From: Hymenoscyphus infarciens
Lineage: Eukaryota > Ascomycota > Leotiomycetes > Helotiales > Helotiaceae
DNA: 64,000 nt
Assembly: GCA_001414345.1 (NCBI GenBank)
Contig: LLCB01000136.1
Span: 1 to 64,000, forward strand
Reading direction: 5' to 3'
Part shown: positions 1 to 13,876 of the stretch, piece after piece
How positions within the stretch are numbered: position 1 is the stretch's first letter
How the letters are laid out: the number at the start of each line of letters is the position of its first letter
The notes under the pieces: model-generated
Databases searched by the model: none
Told to the model about the DNA's origin: nothing
What the model saw: the letters and a program-made list of their open reading frames with translations, nothing else
Translations under genes and position numbers: made by a program

Positions 1-567
1 ACCCCCCCCCCCCCCCTTTCCTCCACGTGTTGAGTGGTAAAAAGAAATTGGAAAGTCGATCGGATCTGTAAGAGCTTCCTGGATTTAAACTTTGTACAGT
101 TAGCTTGAGCACTTGGGTAGCTAGTCTTAGTTTTATCTGGGTCAGTATCAGAGTAGACGGAAAAGTCCTACATGTGAAGAGATGTTTGCCTGGCTGACCT
201 CTCCTGACTTGGGATCTTAGAAGAACTGCCTTTCAAAATATATGATTGCTAGCTACTATCTACGTATAAATTCAGATGCAGAAAAGAACACTATTACATG
301 AGTTCCGGTGTAAATTTCGGGTACTTCACACTGCAAACAGTGGTTTCGCCTGTACGTATTGGTAGTAGGAAATGGGAAACCACGAGTTCGCAAGAGATCT
401 CGTGTCGAGAAAACCAACATGATCCCTCAACGCAATTTTCATTTTTGGTGCTCTCTATAAAATGCTCGATGATCTATCAGTGCATTGAATCGAAATCAAC
501 TTTTTTCTTTTGAAATGGTATAACAAAGTCCTTTCCTTAAAACGCCATGCCCCAATGCCCCTCCCTT
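1..567. other. Intergenic DNA with a C homopolymer at the left edge
   Basis: Positions 2-16 are a run of C. The remainder has only short open frames with no recognisable protein. The last part must hold the 3' UTR of the DAHP synthase on the minus strand. Confidence 0.6.
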
Positions 568-3437
<2,870 letters not shown>

Positions 3438-4346
3438 ATGTTTGCCCAACAATGGAGCAGTCGAAAGCGCGTGAGAGACGACGAAGGAGAGACCAACCCA
3501 GCCGGCTTCAGCGAACATCGATCTGTAAGCTTCTCAAAACATGAGGCAATTCCCCAAGTATCTCAAACTTACGCGTAGTAGAAACGTCGAATTGCGACTC
3601 TATCTCACCGACAATCACCGAACCTGGCTCGACCTGTATCCCCGCCATTCATATATAATACACACTATACCTCTGAACCAGCTGCGCCTCCAACTATCAC
3701 GCCGGCAGATTCAGACGCTGAAGACAAACCTCCCTCCGATGAACCACGATCCTTCTTCTCGCCATATTCCTCGTCTCCAACATGTACGATAACACAGAGT
3801 GCTCAGGGCTCGCCGTTTAGTTCCCAAGCGTCGACCCAAATATCCGATGTTGCCATGTATTCCGACGATTACGAGATGTCAGACTCGGTCCATCTATCAC
3901 CAGGCCCATTTCATGCCGATCCATCTGTCAGTATCGCGGGTCGTATCCCAACGCCAATACACAGTTCCTTCGCACCATATATTCGATCAGAGAAGGCTTC
4001 ACTCAACCAAGACGCCGAGTTCGCAGATGACGAGGCTATGGTTGACAGATTTCGACGAGGAAGACGATTGCCAAGTCCTATTAGTGAGGGTGAGATGAGC
4101 CCGAGTGTCATTTTGGAATCGCTGGGTGAAATGCAAATGGAAGTGGATCATTCGTCACAACCCGAAAAGGAGACACCAACGAAGAAAGGACACCAGCGCT
4201 CGAAGCACAGTCTCAGGAACTGGACTGGGTTTGGTGGAGAAAACGCTCCTGGAATGAAAAAGAGCTTCAGTATGGGATATCGAGCGGATTGTGAGAAGTG
4301 TCGAATGAAGGTTCCGGGACACTTTAGTCACATCATCACGTATTGA
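3438..4346 (+). CDS. Conserved fungal protein of unknown function
   Basis: Two exons, 3438-3524 and 3582-4346, encode 283 aa. The intron (3525-3581) has donor GTAAGC and ends in a TAGTAG repeat; only the second AG keeps the frame (EHRS|KRRIAT). The N terminus begins MFAQQWSSRKR. The middle is rich in Ser and Pro and probably disordered. The C terminus has a basic segment (RSKHSLRNWTG) and then a compact Cys-containing tail (GYRADCEKCRMKVPGHFSHI). The tail, with CxxC and a downstream His, could bind a metal; this is inference. I recall this tail from uncharacterised ascomycete proteins but know no function. It converges on the thiolase, with 186 bp between stop codons. Confidence 0.8.
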
Positions 4347-4532
4347 GGGGCTCATTTGGGCTTTTGTAGCAGGTTGCTCATTCGGTTGCTTTTGAGTAGG
4401 TCTGCGTTTATTTCAGCAAGCATGGCGTTGGGGATCTGGTAATGCCGTAATGCTATTCGTTCCTTGACCGCAATTCATTACTGTAATTGTTTGGGACAGC
4501 TCATGAATATAATGTTTTTGTACAACTGCAAA

Positions 4533-5798
4533 CTACTCTCTCACAAAAAGCCCTGCCATTCCCATGCCAGTGCCTATACACATGCTTACAACTCCAGTTT
4601 GAAGACCTTGCCTCTCTAGCTCTGGTAAGAGACCTGCCAACATTCTCGCACCTGTGGCACCAAGTGGGTGACCGAGAGCAATTGCACCACCTTTGGGGTT
4701 TACTCTTCCGTCAGCCAAAGCCTTTTCCAATCCCAATTCCCTCAAGGTATAGAGAGCTTGACTAGCAAAAGCTTCATTGATCTCCCAAATACCGACATCT
4801 TCTTTCGTCAATCCAGTCATCTCCAAAAGTTTGGGGATCGCAAGAGCAGGTCCAATTCCCATCTCATCTGGTTTGCAACCCGCAACCTGTGTTCCGGCCC
4901 ACTTCCCAATAATCGAAGATGTCAATCCCAACTCCGTAGCCGTACTCCTCCTCATCAGCAAAGTAGCCGCAGCTCCATCCGAGATCTGTGACGAATTTCC
5001 AGCCGTCGAAGTCCCATTCTCCTTGAAAGCAGGTTTCAACTTTTGCATCCCTTCCAGCGAAGCATTGGCTCTAATCCCATCATCCTTGGTAACAGTAACT
5101 TGTTGTAACTCCCCCACCTTCTGCCCTTTCTTATCGACCTCTTGAAATCGAGTGTTCACAGGCACGATTTCCGAATCGAATAGCCCCTCATCCTGCGCCT
5201 TCTTCGCTTTGCGATGTGATTCCACCGCAAAAGCATCTTGATCACTCCTACTAACTCCATACCTCTCCGCCACATTTTCGCTAGTAAGTCCCATAGGCAT
5301 AATACAACCCCTAACATCTGCTTCCTCGCTATCCCTCAATTCCGGCCATAAATCCACAGGTATAGCTTTTGACCCGTAATTCCTCGTCATACTCTCCATT
5401 CCACCTCCAATCCCTACATCAATCATCCCCATCCCAATCTGACTCGCCACATTGGTAATCGCCTGCAAAGAACTACTACAAGCTCTATTCACGGTATAGA
5501 ACGAAGTGGTTGTGGGAATACCGGCGTGGTTCATGGCCATACGACCGGCTTTTGAACCGCCGAGTTCGGAGAGCACGACTCCCACGGAGACATCGTTTAT
5601 TAGTGCTGGATCGAGGGAAGGGTTGGAGGAGAGGGTTTGTTTGAGGACTGTGGAGAGGAGTTCTTCGGGGTAGGCGTCTTTGAGGGAGCCACGGTAGGAA
5701 CGGGTTATAGGTGTGCGGAAGGAGGAGAGGATTACGATGTCGGTGGGGGATTTTTGGAGGATTGCGGAGAGGCCTTTGCGGAGGACTGGGGTGGTCAT
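4533..5798 (-). CDS. Acetyl-CoA C-acyltransferase (3-ketoacyl-CoA thiolase)
   Basis: Single-exon gene of 421 aa. It catalyses the last, thiolytic step of fatty-acid beta-oxidation, releasing acetyl-CoA. The thiolase catalytic set is present: nucleophilic Cys107 in VNRACSSSLQ, His377 in GGAIALGHPLGATGAR, and Cys407 in the C-terminal CIGTGMGMAG. NEAFA precedes the His motif. The N terminus (MTTPVLRKGLSAILQK) looks like a targeting stretch but does not match the canonical PTS2 consensus, and the C terminus VRE is not a PTS1. Location in peroxisome versus mitochondrion is therefore open, although the sequence is closest in feel to POT1-type peroxisomal thiolases. A CCTCGG hexamer, the core of fatty-acid regulator sites in filamentous fungi, lies 168 bp upstream. 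Confidence 0.93.
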   Translation of the reverse strand: MTTPVLRKGLSAILQKSPTDIVILSSFRTPITRSYRGSLKDAYPEELLSTVLKQTLSSNPSLDPALINDVSVGVVLSELGGSKAGRMAMNHAGIPTTTSFYTVNRACSSSLQAITNVASQIGMGMIDVGIGGGMESMTRNYGSKAIPVDLWPELRDSEEADVRGCIMPMGLTSENVAERYGVSRSDQDAFAVESHRKAKKAQDEGLFDSEIVPVNTRFQEVDKKGQKVGELQQVTVTKDDGIRANASLEGMQKLKPAFKENGTSTAGNSSQISDGAAATLLMRRSTATELGLTSSIIGKWAGTQVAGCKPDEMGIGPALAIPKLLEMTGLTKEDVGIWEINEAFASQALYTLRELGLEKALADGRVNPKGGAIALGHPLGATGARMLAGLLPELERQGLQTGVVSMCIGTGMGMAGLFVRE

Positions 5799-5965
5799 TT
5801 TGAGGGGATTGAAGATGGGGAAAGTTTTTTTTGAGAGAATAAGGAATTCAATTGAAGAAGGAGATGGGAAGGAGAGAAAAGAATGAGAGAGAGGAGAAAT
5901 ACAATTGAGAGTTAAATGTCTATTGCCCCCCCAAGCCCTTTTGTTGTTTGAAGCTCGGCAGCAAG

Positions 5966-5971
5966 CCTCGG
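5966..5971 (-). promoter_or_regulatory. Possible FarA/FarB (Ctf1)-type site CCTCGG
   Basis: The hexamer CCTCGG, read on the plus strand, lies 168 bp upstream of the thiolase ATG. In Aspergillus and Fusarium this core is bound by Zn2Cys6 regulators that induce beta-oxidation genes. A single 6-bp match can be chance; its position before a beta-oxidation gene is what makes it worth marking. Confidence 0.4.
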
Positions 5972-8258
5972 GTAGGAAGCTCTGGTGGGGAAGTACGGGT
6001 AATGTCTTAACCGCCGCCTCCGGGGTTTCAGTTCAGATTTTTGTTGCATGTCGCGCGACTAATTAAAAAGTCGTTTTTTGAAAAGGGTGACAGTTGAAGA
6101 TGCTGACGTAATATTCCAATCAGGGGTCCTTTCCAGATCTGGGTCTTTTCGTAGATGGGAGGTGTGGCTAGCTCACAACAGTGAATAATTACCTGTTGTT
6201 TGGACTTTCCAGTACTTCAGAACTTGTCCCAAATGGCATCGGATAATAGTCGTAAATTGTTTCAAGTGCGTAGGTTAATTTACTTAAAGTACCCAACGAG
6301 GGCTGAGAAGGCAGGTACGAACTTGATGTATGGAGTATTTACTGCCACTTCCTGTGTCCCTCGCGGGATTGGGAAGGTAGTTTTGTATAAATCTATTACC
6401 ATTTTGGTCTTTGTAAGCTATCTCGCGCCATTTTAGTTTTCAAAGTGGTTTTTGGCTAGCTTTTGGCTATGGTGTGGGATCGGATTGGTTGAGCTAGTCA
6501 ACAGGGAAAAGAAGAATGTGGTTTACGTAGGACGAATATATTCAGAGGATTCAATAAAACAGAATCGCACAGGAATTTTAAGGCTTCGTGGTGTAGATAG
6601 GCTTTAAGAAGATGCTCTCCTACTTCTACTAATTATAGTTCTAGACAGTTTAGAATATTCAAAAATACTAGCAAAAACAGTCTAGAAGAATCTGGCGATT
6701 GTTACTCTAATTGTCCTAACCTTCCATTCTGAAATTGAAGAGTGCTTTTCTAAAAGAAAGCCGAAGTAATTGACCGAGTGGTAAATATTCTACTCGCGGG
6801 TTTTTACAAGGCAGGGATGGTTATTTCAAGCGAGAAGGAGGTAACATGCCCTTGTGAAAACTATTGCTATGATATAATTTTCTATCAGAAAGTGATCGAA
6901 CCCAACTCCCGTAGCTTGTTGGCTTTCTCGAAAGAGAGGTCTCCATTCACTATCCTTGAAGCCGCCATCCGAATATTCGGAGAGTAATTCTCATACTACT
7001 CATCAGCAATTTGACTTGTTTCAAAACAGTCTCTGTAGACTTAAATTCTAGGCTGGATGAGTGGGTAGTGGGTTACAATTCCTCCAATTCTAAGCGAGCT
7101 AAAAGGGGGAAGTGTTTTGGTAGAGGGACTTCCAGACTCAAGAAGATGATTCACTGGCTTCTGCTGACTTCGTAGGCTCGAGTCATGTTCATCCAAATGA
7201 TGGCCATTATTCCTTGGAGCCAGATTTGCCGTTGAGAGATTCAACTTCTTTCTTGAGCGACATCTGAAGTGGATCTTTAAGTTTTGAAAGAAATGCTTCC
7301 ATTCAGCAGTTAAATTGAGCATTCAATCACCCGAGAGGTCAAACATGCCCAGGAAGGTTTTTTGGCTTAAGATTGTAGCAAAGAAGAATTACAACTCCAT
7401 GGCGAATAAAATATTGTTCTCGAAGAACCTTAAAAGAAAACCCGTTGAAATTAGTTTGCGCAATATTATTCTATGAGCAACATGAGAAAATTCGAACTAT
7501 ATATCGACGATTCTCCACCAGTAATTGGACGCCCACTCAAGACCGTACAGCCTCGCTGAATCTGAATAGAAAAAAGTACAGGGGTTGAATTGGTTGCACC
7601 ATAATGCCACGCTTCGCACGGGAAGTGCTGGCGGAATATATGTATTATCGCATGCGCTTTGACTGGCCACACGCGCCATTAGTTACACAGGAGGATTGAT
7701 TATCTGCAGAAAAAGCACTCGAATGGGGCTTAGTTTGTTGCCACAATGCTGCAGCAACCTCTTCATCGGTAGCAATTTGCGAACTTGGTGTGGTAGAGAT
7801 ACTACGCTTACAGCGAATAAGAAGTCAGCGCCAATCGCCACATGATGCTCTGCTGACGGTCTTGCCGCCCTCACGCAGAACTACAAGCACTTTTGAAAGT
7901 ACGTGGGCTTCTCACATATTAGCTTTGTCAAATTTTCCTGTGTTTTTCCCGCTAATCTTTCCCCGTGGGATCGAGGTGGTTGCACCCAAAGTGACGAGAA
8001 AAGATTTGATCAGCACAGCCCAGAAGACCTTCCCGCTTACTCTTTGTGCTTACACTATATTCAGCCTTCAATGGTATCGGGGAGTATGATTTATTGCTTT
8101 CCCATTGTCCCAGCCTCTCTCTTCCTCGGGGTTTTGCTCCATGTCGAAGAAATCAAAGAGCCCTGGGTATCTTCTCCTGCTTTTATCATGCCCTCAGACA
8201 GCAATCTAACACCTGGGATCTTGAGCTACAGCTAGCTGCTCACTGGTTCCAAGAAGCC
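5972..8258. other. Gene-poor intergenic region
   Basis: About 2.3 kb with only short, mutually overlapping frames. The half next to the thiolase should be its promoter and the right end that of the PTH11-like receptor. I see no intact gene, repeat family or RNA gene. A weak imperfect hairpin (TCTAGACAGTTT with AAACAGTCTAGA) occurs near 6640-6690. Confidence 0.45.
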
Positions 8259-9836
8259 ATGGATTTTCCCGCTGCTCAACCTCCTCCCGGGGTCAAGTCA
8301 AATTTCATCAATCCTCCTAATCACGATCAGCAGTTGATTGTTCTGGACTCTTTTTGGATGAGTTTGATGACTATCTTTGTTGTAATGCGCATCTACGCAC
8401 GTTTTCTCATTACACGACAGAAAATTGGTTGGGACGATAGTAAGTGGAATGTCACACCTTTTTTGTTAGAAACCATCTGACTTTATCCTAGTTACTTGTG
8501 TGCTTGCAGCTGTAAGAATGCGATTGAAACTTCTACGAAAAAAAATCGCCTAATGGAGAGAATAGTGTGGTTCAATTTCCCGAGCCGTCCTGGTAATTCG
8601 AGGTAAGCGATTTAAGTCACGCTCAAATCAGCCCTCCTAATTCGACACAATCTAGGTGTGAAAATCGGATACGGTCGACATTTGTGGGATATTCGAGCTT
8701 TTGATCTTCTATTTGGAACTACAGTTCTCGTGAGTTGGTCATTCTCCGAACTGAATGTGTAGTCATTAACACTTCAAAAGCAAATAAGCATAATTGACAG
8801 CCTCTACACGATAACCATATTTCTCATCAAGCTATCAATCTTATTTCTGTGTTGGAGGTTCTTTAGTATCAGGTACGGTTTAACTTCCTCTTATAGCCGT
8901 GTTTTTTCCTTTTTCCTCCTCAGGCGTCCTTGTAGAACTAGCGATACTGACCTCAAGAACCTCCATAGCAACAAGGGCCGTCAATTGGTTTATTTTGGGA
9001 TCGGGATGTGCTCACTCATCTTCATCCCAGCTTTGGGGACCTCGCTTTACCGAACTGTAAATTGCAGAGCTTTGAAGGCATTGACTTTGAATATGTGCAA
9101 GTCCAAGACGGTTTCCATTACACAGGTCGTCTTTTCGACTCTGAATACCATCACCGACTGTTATCTCTTGGCTATTCCAACAATTATGCTTCGAACATTA
9201 CAAATTAGCAAGAAGAGGAGACTTGCGTTACTGGTTCCCTTCATGGCGGGTTCGGTGTAAGTGTCCTTCTGCCATTAACCGAAGATTTGAACACGGTTTT
9301 TGACAGTTGAGATAGAGCATGCGCATTGAGTGTGGTACGACTAGCGATCGTTATCCAGACCTTTGGGGGCGAAGATGTCCTTTGGAATGCAGCGAATGTT
9401 TCAGTATACAGGTTTGTATCTTCAAACCAGCCCCTGGTATCTTTACAAGAACTGAACCATATTTAGCACCGTGGAATTGAACCTTGCAATAATCTGCAGC
9501 TGTATGGTTTTCTTCCCAGCCTTTTATCATAAGAGCAAGTCCCAAGTCTCTTCAAGTTTCGGATACATCGTTTCAAGGAGAAAAGCAAGTAGTGGATTTT
9601 CACTCGTTGGGAGAGCTGGTCAATCTGGACCCTCCGGCGGTGTTTCGAACGAAAATAGTAGGGGACGACCTGAGGATATTGAGATGGGACCACAAAAACG
9701 TCCAGAGCCAGCGCCATACGGTATAGGACCCATGGGGTCTATGGGAACGGAGACTGTTATAACTGCTTTGAAGACGCCTGAACCTGCGGTTTTGTATAGC
9801 CCTCGCCAACTGGAAGAGATACGGCGAGCAAGATAG
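8259..9836 (+). CDS. PTH11/rhodopsin-domain seven-helix membrane protein
   Basis: Fungal rhodopsin-fold receptor-like protein, probably in the plasma membrane; ligand unknown. Eight exons give 400 aa: 8259-8439, 8492-8511, 8566-8602, 8656-8729, 8781-8872, 8924-9256, 9316-9411 and 9467-9836. Exons 2 and 3 are only 20 and 37 nt. Family landmarks run across the joins: MRIYARFLITRQKIGWDD after helix 1, GVKIGYGRHLWDIRA, an IKLSILFLCWRFF helix, a NTITDCYLLAIPTIML helix, then the join FMAGSV|ACALSVVRLA. The join before ACALSVV uses the AG at 9314-9315; the nearer CAG at 9306 would bring in a stop. The C-terminal tail (about 100 aa) is hydrophilic and probably cytoplasmic. No cysteine-rich CFEM domain is seen at the N terminus. 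The start is the first ATG of the open exon. Confidence 0.8.
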
Positions 9837-10459
9837 CACACAATCTTAGCCAATTGGGGTTTCTTTGCTGTTTGAGAAGCCATGGAAAAGTCTTGTTATT
9901 TTCGAGTCACAATGAGGTAAGACGTCCAGTCGTTTCGCTCGGTCGCCCATGTATCAAGTATTGCCCGAAATCGCCTTGGACAATTAAAATCATTTCCCGA
10001 GAAGGTTCAGAAGATTTGGAAACCCGATTTCTCAACCGGCCTAGACCTCCTCGATTACATATTTATGATTATCCTAAAATATCTGACAAAAAAATTAAGA
10101 GGGTTCCCAAGAGTGATGCCCAAACTTTTTTGAGAACTCATCATTTGTACTTTTGCGTCCCACTCATGTCTCGCCGGGAGTTCTTTTCACCGCCAGCGAT
10201 GGTGTAATGGACGTCCGTATTAAGATTCTCCGGGCGGTTTTCTGGGAATGCAGTAAATACTGGTAACAAACATACGATTTTAGCTAAAGCGGGTACATGT
10301 TTTCCGTCACTAATCCACAAGGTTAATAGTGGCTTTGCGAAAGACCAAGGGTTATTTTAGCGTCTTAGGGGAACTGTAGGTAGTAGATACGCGTTCCGCC
10401 AGCTCGTTTTATTTTTAGATCGCATCAACTCACCTAAAACCTTTCAAACTCACGAGAAA
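9837..10459. other. Intergenic region, no supported gene
   Basis: Lies between the PTH11-like gene and the broken dehydrogenase. The open frame at 9854-10207 has no family features. Confidence 0.45.
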
Positions 10460-11026
10460 GCCCACGTTGCGATAAATCAACCACTGGATCGCGTGCTTAT
10501 TATTGGGGGATGTGGTGCATTGGGACATCACATCGTCAAGCAACTCATAGAAGTCCACAAAGCCTCCAATGTTACGGTTTTTGGTGAGTACAAGTTTCTC
10601 CGAGTATATGTCTTCTTTGGGTAGCTCCTAGAGTTGAGACATTCTTGAACACTTTTGTACTACTTGGACGCTTACTCTTCGATCTTCCAAAGGTTACCAA
10701 AGAAGTATACTGACTCCGCGATCTTGTAGATGTCAATATCAACAACGATCGCATCGGCGGAGCTACGTATATCCAGGGTTCGCTCACCTCACAAAATGAA
10801 CTCCTTGCCGCACTTTGTCAATCCACACCAACAGTCGTCTTCAATACCGCACTGATGGTCCCAAAAAAACAGCAGAGACCTTTTTGACGAAGTGAATGTG
10901 AAAGGACTGCAAAATCTCTCGGGTGGCATCAAGGCAGTGGGAACAACGAAAGCCATGGTCTACACGTCCAGTTCTTCGGTGGTCCATAACAACCTTACCG
11001 ATCTTGTCGAAGCAATTTTCTTCTAG
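10460..11026 (+). pseudogene. Broken NAD(P)-dependent 3-beta-HSD/sterol dehydrogenase-like gene
   Basis: The first part reads LDRVLIIGGCGALGHHIV, the Rossmann GxxGxxG motif of 3-beta-hydroxysteroid or sterol-4-alpha-carboxylate 3-dehydrogenases. It then crosses an intron (10584-10729) into DVNINNDRIGGATYIQGSLT. The frame runs to VVFNTALMVPK and is lost at a run of seven A (10863-10869). The next frame continues the family as NSRDLFDEVNVKGLQNL and MVYTSSSSVV before stopping at 11024-11026. No ATG precedes the Rossmann motif in frame; an ATA stands at a plausible start. Family members run 350 aa or more, and only about 140 codons are left here. No active-site YxxxK remains. Neutral decay is the simplest reading; a sequencing error could explain the frameshift but not the missing 3' half. 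Confidence 0.8.
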
Positions 11027-11348
11027 CTGTCTCCTCGAAACTCTAAATAAAGCTTTTCGATGTTGACTAATGAGTAGCTCATAGATATTATCAAATTTCT
11101 ATGGAGAATGTAAGAAGCTGTAAGGCGAAAGACACAGGCGGAACTAAAAAATCCGACGATTGAACCGTCCCCGTAGAAGCTGTTCATCCCGATATATATG
11201 CATCAACGAGAAAGTAAGAGACCCAATCAGCGTTCCTCGTACAACACCTAAGCATATGGTTTCAAACATAATTAGAAATCCTACCAATTCATCAGCACGG
11301 ATCCCAAACACCCAAACATCTCCCCAAGAAAGAAAAAAAAGAAAAAAC

Positions 11349-11931
11349 TCACTCAATAAGATTCCCATCCAAATCCCTACAATAAACACTCGCCAACCTC
11401 CCCCTCGCCCCCGTCCTAACCACAATCCCCTCCCCAAGCCCCAACTCAGTTCCCTCCCCTTCGAGATCCACAATCTCCACACTGGCGTCGATGAATCTCT
11501 TTCTTACATCTTGCACCGGGTCAGAAGTGAGGAAACAGAGATCAGCGGATCCGGGTTGTACTTGGAGAGCTTTGGGTTCGAATTCCTTTTTTTATGCCAT
11601 CAGCTGGTTTTTCATTCTCGTTTCCTCCTAATTAATTTACATCTAGAAAGTATCTTTTTTGAATTGGAGAAGGATTGATATGTAAGGGGAAGGAAGAGAA
11701 GGGGAAAAGGAAAGAACGCACCTTCCCAGACTCATGCAAATTTATCTTCTGACTCCCAAAAATCAACGAATGCCTCGTGATATCAGGTGTAGAAGCAGAG
11801 ACGAAGGCTTCATGTCTCATGCCCAGGTTTTTCGTGTACCATTCTTTGGTTGCGTCGATGGATTTTACGGTTAGAACTAGGTGGTCGAGAGATTGAATTG
11901 TGGCTGCTGGTTTGGGGGTTGATGATGTCAT
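11349..11931 (-). CDS. Glyoxalase/VOC-fold protein, GLOD5 type
   Basis: Two exons, 11722-11931 and 11349-11585, encode 148 aa. The vicinal-oxygen-chelate fold is recognised from SLDHLVLTVKSIDATKEWYTKNLGM at the N terminus, with His16 or His17 as likely metal ligand, and the second half VQPGSADLCFLT...SVYCRDLDGNLIE, ending in the conserved D-P/L-D-G-N-L-I-E motif. The intron ends in an unusual A-rich acceptor (AAAAAAAG) that restores the expected GKEFEPKA. Substrate and reaction are unknown for this family. An upstream in-frame extension to an ATG at 12102 would add 57 residues without family character, so I start at 11931. Confidence 0.85.
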
Positions 11932-12102
11932 TTTTGTATCTATGTTCAATATTTCGAGAGACTTGATGAAAGATGTGAGAAGATATTGTTGAGGGGTGGA
12001 AGTAGGATGAGTTTGGGTGGCCGAATTAGATGATGCCGAGTTAAGGGCGGGGTCGATTCTGAGCCGGAGCTGTGACGCAGACCATGCACCACCACATTTC
12101 AT

Positions 12103-12624
12103 ATTTCATATTTGCCTACTCGTTACCTATTTGCCCGCATCTATTTGAGGGCGGAGATGTTAAGTTGAATTATTTCCTGGGTTGTTAGGGAAGGCAGTCA
12201 TGTTATATGGATTGCCTGCTAGACTAGGTAACTGATAGGAATTTGGGATATGAATAACTGGGTCGTCGTGGTTATGGTTATGAGAAGAAACTCGAGGGCT
12301 AAGGTACCTTGGATCCGGTCACGAGGATTTCGAGTGCTCCCTCCCTCTCTACCACAAGCTAACAAACTTTATTCTTGGTAGTCCTCGCTCATTCCGTCCT
12401 CTTTCAAAAATCCAACCCTCGACCTCGTGTCTCTGTCGCTCCTTCATTTTCAGTTAGAAAGCTGGACATTCGACTCAATGTCACTCACTGCCTCTTCATA
12501 ATCGACCATCTCTAGGAAAATTCTGATTATTTGATTCCGGGCATCCCAGTCACAATTTCATATCTCCTGGTTCGATGACCGAGTTGAGAAATGATAAGAG
12601 TATCTCGCCATGTCTAGCATAGGC
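12103..12624. other. Intergenic region, no supported gene
   Basis: Lies between the promoter side of the GLOD5-type gene and the 3' end of the DUF2458-like gene. No open frame or repeat of note. Confidence 0.4.
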
Positions 12625-13526
12625 TCAGTCGCTGCACAAATCCTCAAGAATATTGAGCATCTTTCTCTGAAGCTTGACCAGCTCAATCTCATCAATGACC
12701 GCCTTTGCATCCGACTCCTTCGATGTCCCTCCAGAAATGGGACGGATAAGTTCGGTCCTAGTACCAAAGAAAGGTACACCCATGTTCCGGAGCTTAGTGG
12801 TCATTTCTTTTGCCATTTGAATTTGGGCCTTGTAAACTTTCATATCGAAAGTTTCAAGTTCTCTGGCCAAATCTTCCACCGTATTGGTAGGTGAAGGACC
12901 AGAAATAGCGCCGCCAATAGCCTTCCTGTATTCTTATTAGAAGTTTAGTTTGAGACGTTTTTGTTCCAGGGTTGTCTTACATCACCTCGTCGAGCTTTTG
13001 CTGCCCTTCTTTGCGAGTCTCGTGTCTTTCTACGACTTGCTGACGTCCCTTGAACCATTGCTCTTCGTGTTCATGTTGGACTTTGATCATCTAAAGTGTG
13101 TTAGTGGAAGACCGAACAAAATAGTTGAGATATATATCATACTCGACGAATATCATTCAAGACATTCTCATGCCTGGCAACCGTCTTCATTACACATCGT
13201 AACCCAGCGGACCATTCAGTTATAGTGGCCGGATCAACAATTTTCGGGGCAGCTGCGACAGGCGGTGGGGCGTGTGATAATCTAGAAGCTTGTTCGAGCT
13301 GTTGCTGTAAGATTTGCTGGTATTGGTAATTCGGTGGTGGCACTTGAGCTTGGGTATATTGAGCTGGAATCTGAGAAGGGCCTGAGTCTTGAGATTGAGG
13401 TTGAGATTGAGGTTGAGGTTGAGTTTGAACTTGAGCTTGAGCTTGTGAGGGCGATTGAGGTGCAAGACTGGCTAGACCAGCAAGAATTGATGCCAGATCA
13501 GGCGCTTTGTAGTTATAGTTGGCCAT
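12625..13526 (-). CDS. DUF2458-like conserved fungal protein
   Basis: Three exons, 13143-13526, 12981-13090 and 12625-12925, give 264 aa. The joins are IRR|MIKVQHEHEEQWF and DEVM|KAIGGAISGP. The N terminus (MANYNYKAPDLASILAGLASL) is followed by a Gln/Pro-rich stretch (about residues 25-70) built from hexanucleotide repeats encoding alternating PQ/SQ. Then comes the conserved core DPATITEWSAGLRCVM and a largely helical, charged C-terminal half that probably forms coiled coils. I recall this architecture as Pfam DUF2458, function unknown. It is head-to-head with the COX14-like gene, about 350 bp apart, so the two may share a promoter. Confidence 0.75.
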
Positions 13527-13876
13527 TTTGATGAAGCGGACTGGAAAGAAAATCTTGAGGTGCTGACTTCGGATCACAGATGATGCTGAACTGCCTATTC
13601 ACGATTTGTCCGAGATTTTAGTTGAATTATTGAATTCAACCCAATATGAAAGTAGACTTCCCTACTAAAGAGGCATAATTTGTAGTTGTTTAGATGAAGG
13701 AAAGTGCGAGACAAGACTAAAGGTACTTCTGAAGAACCCCTGTTGCCAAGCATTTCCGAGCGGGTCATGAACCGTCGAACTTCAAAAAATAAGTCGCCCG
13801 ATTATCTTTATCTGTAAATACACCACAACCAATTCCTATTGTCATCGCCTCTGTTCCTTTCTTTCTATCATTCAAT

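Noticed and set aside
6640..6690. Imperfect TCTAGAC hairpin
   Set aside because: Arms of about 12 bp with a mismatch and a 30-nt loop are expected by chance in AT-rich DNA.
11574..11587. GGGTTCGAATTCC resembling a tRNA B-box
   Set aside because: It lies within the GLOD5-type exon, with no A-box or cloverleaf nearby.
13334..13531. Acidic alternating Glu/Val/Leu plus-strand frame
   Set aside because: It is the antisense of the Gln/Pro hexanucleotide repeat in the DUF2458-like gene.
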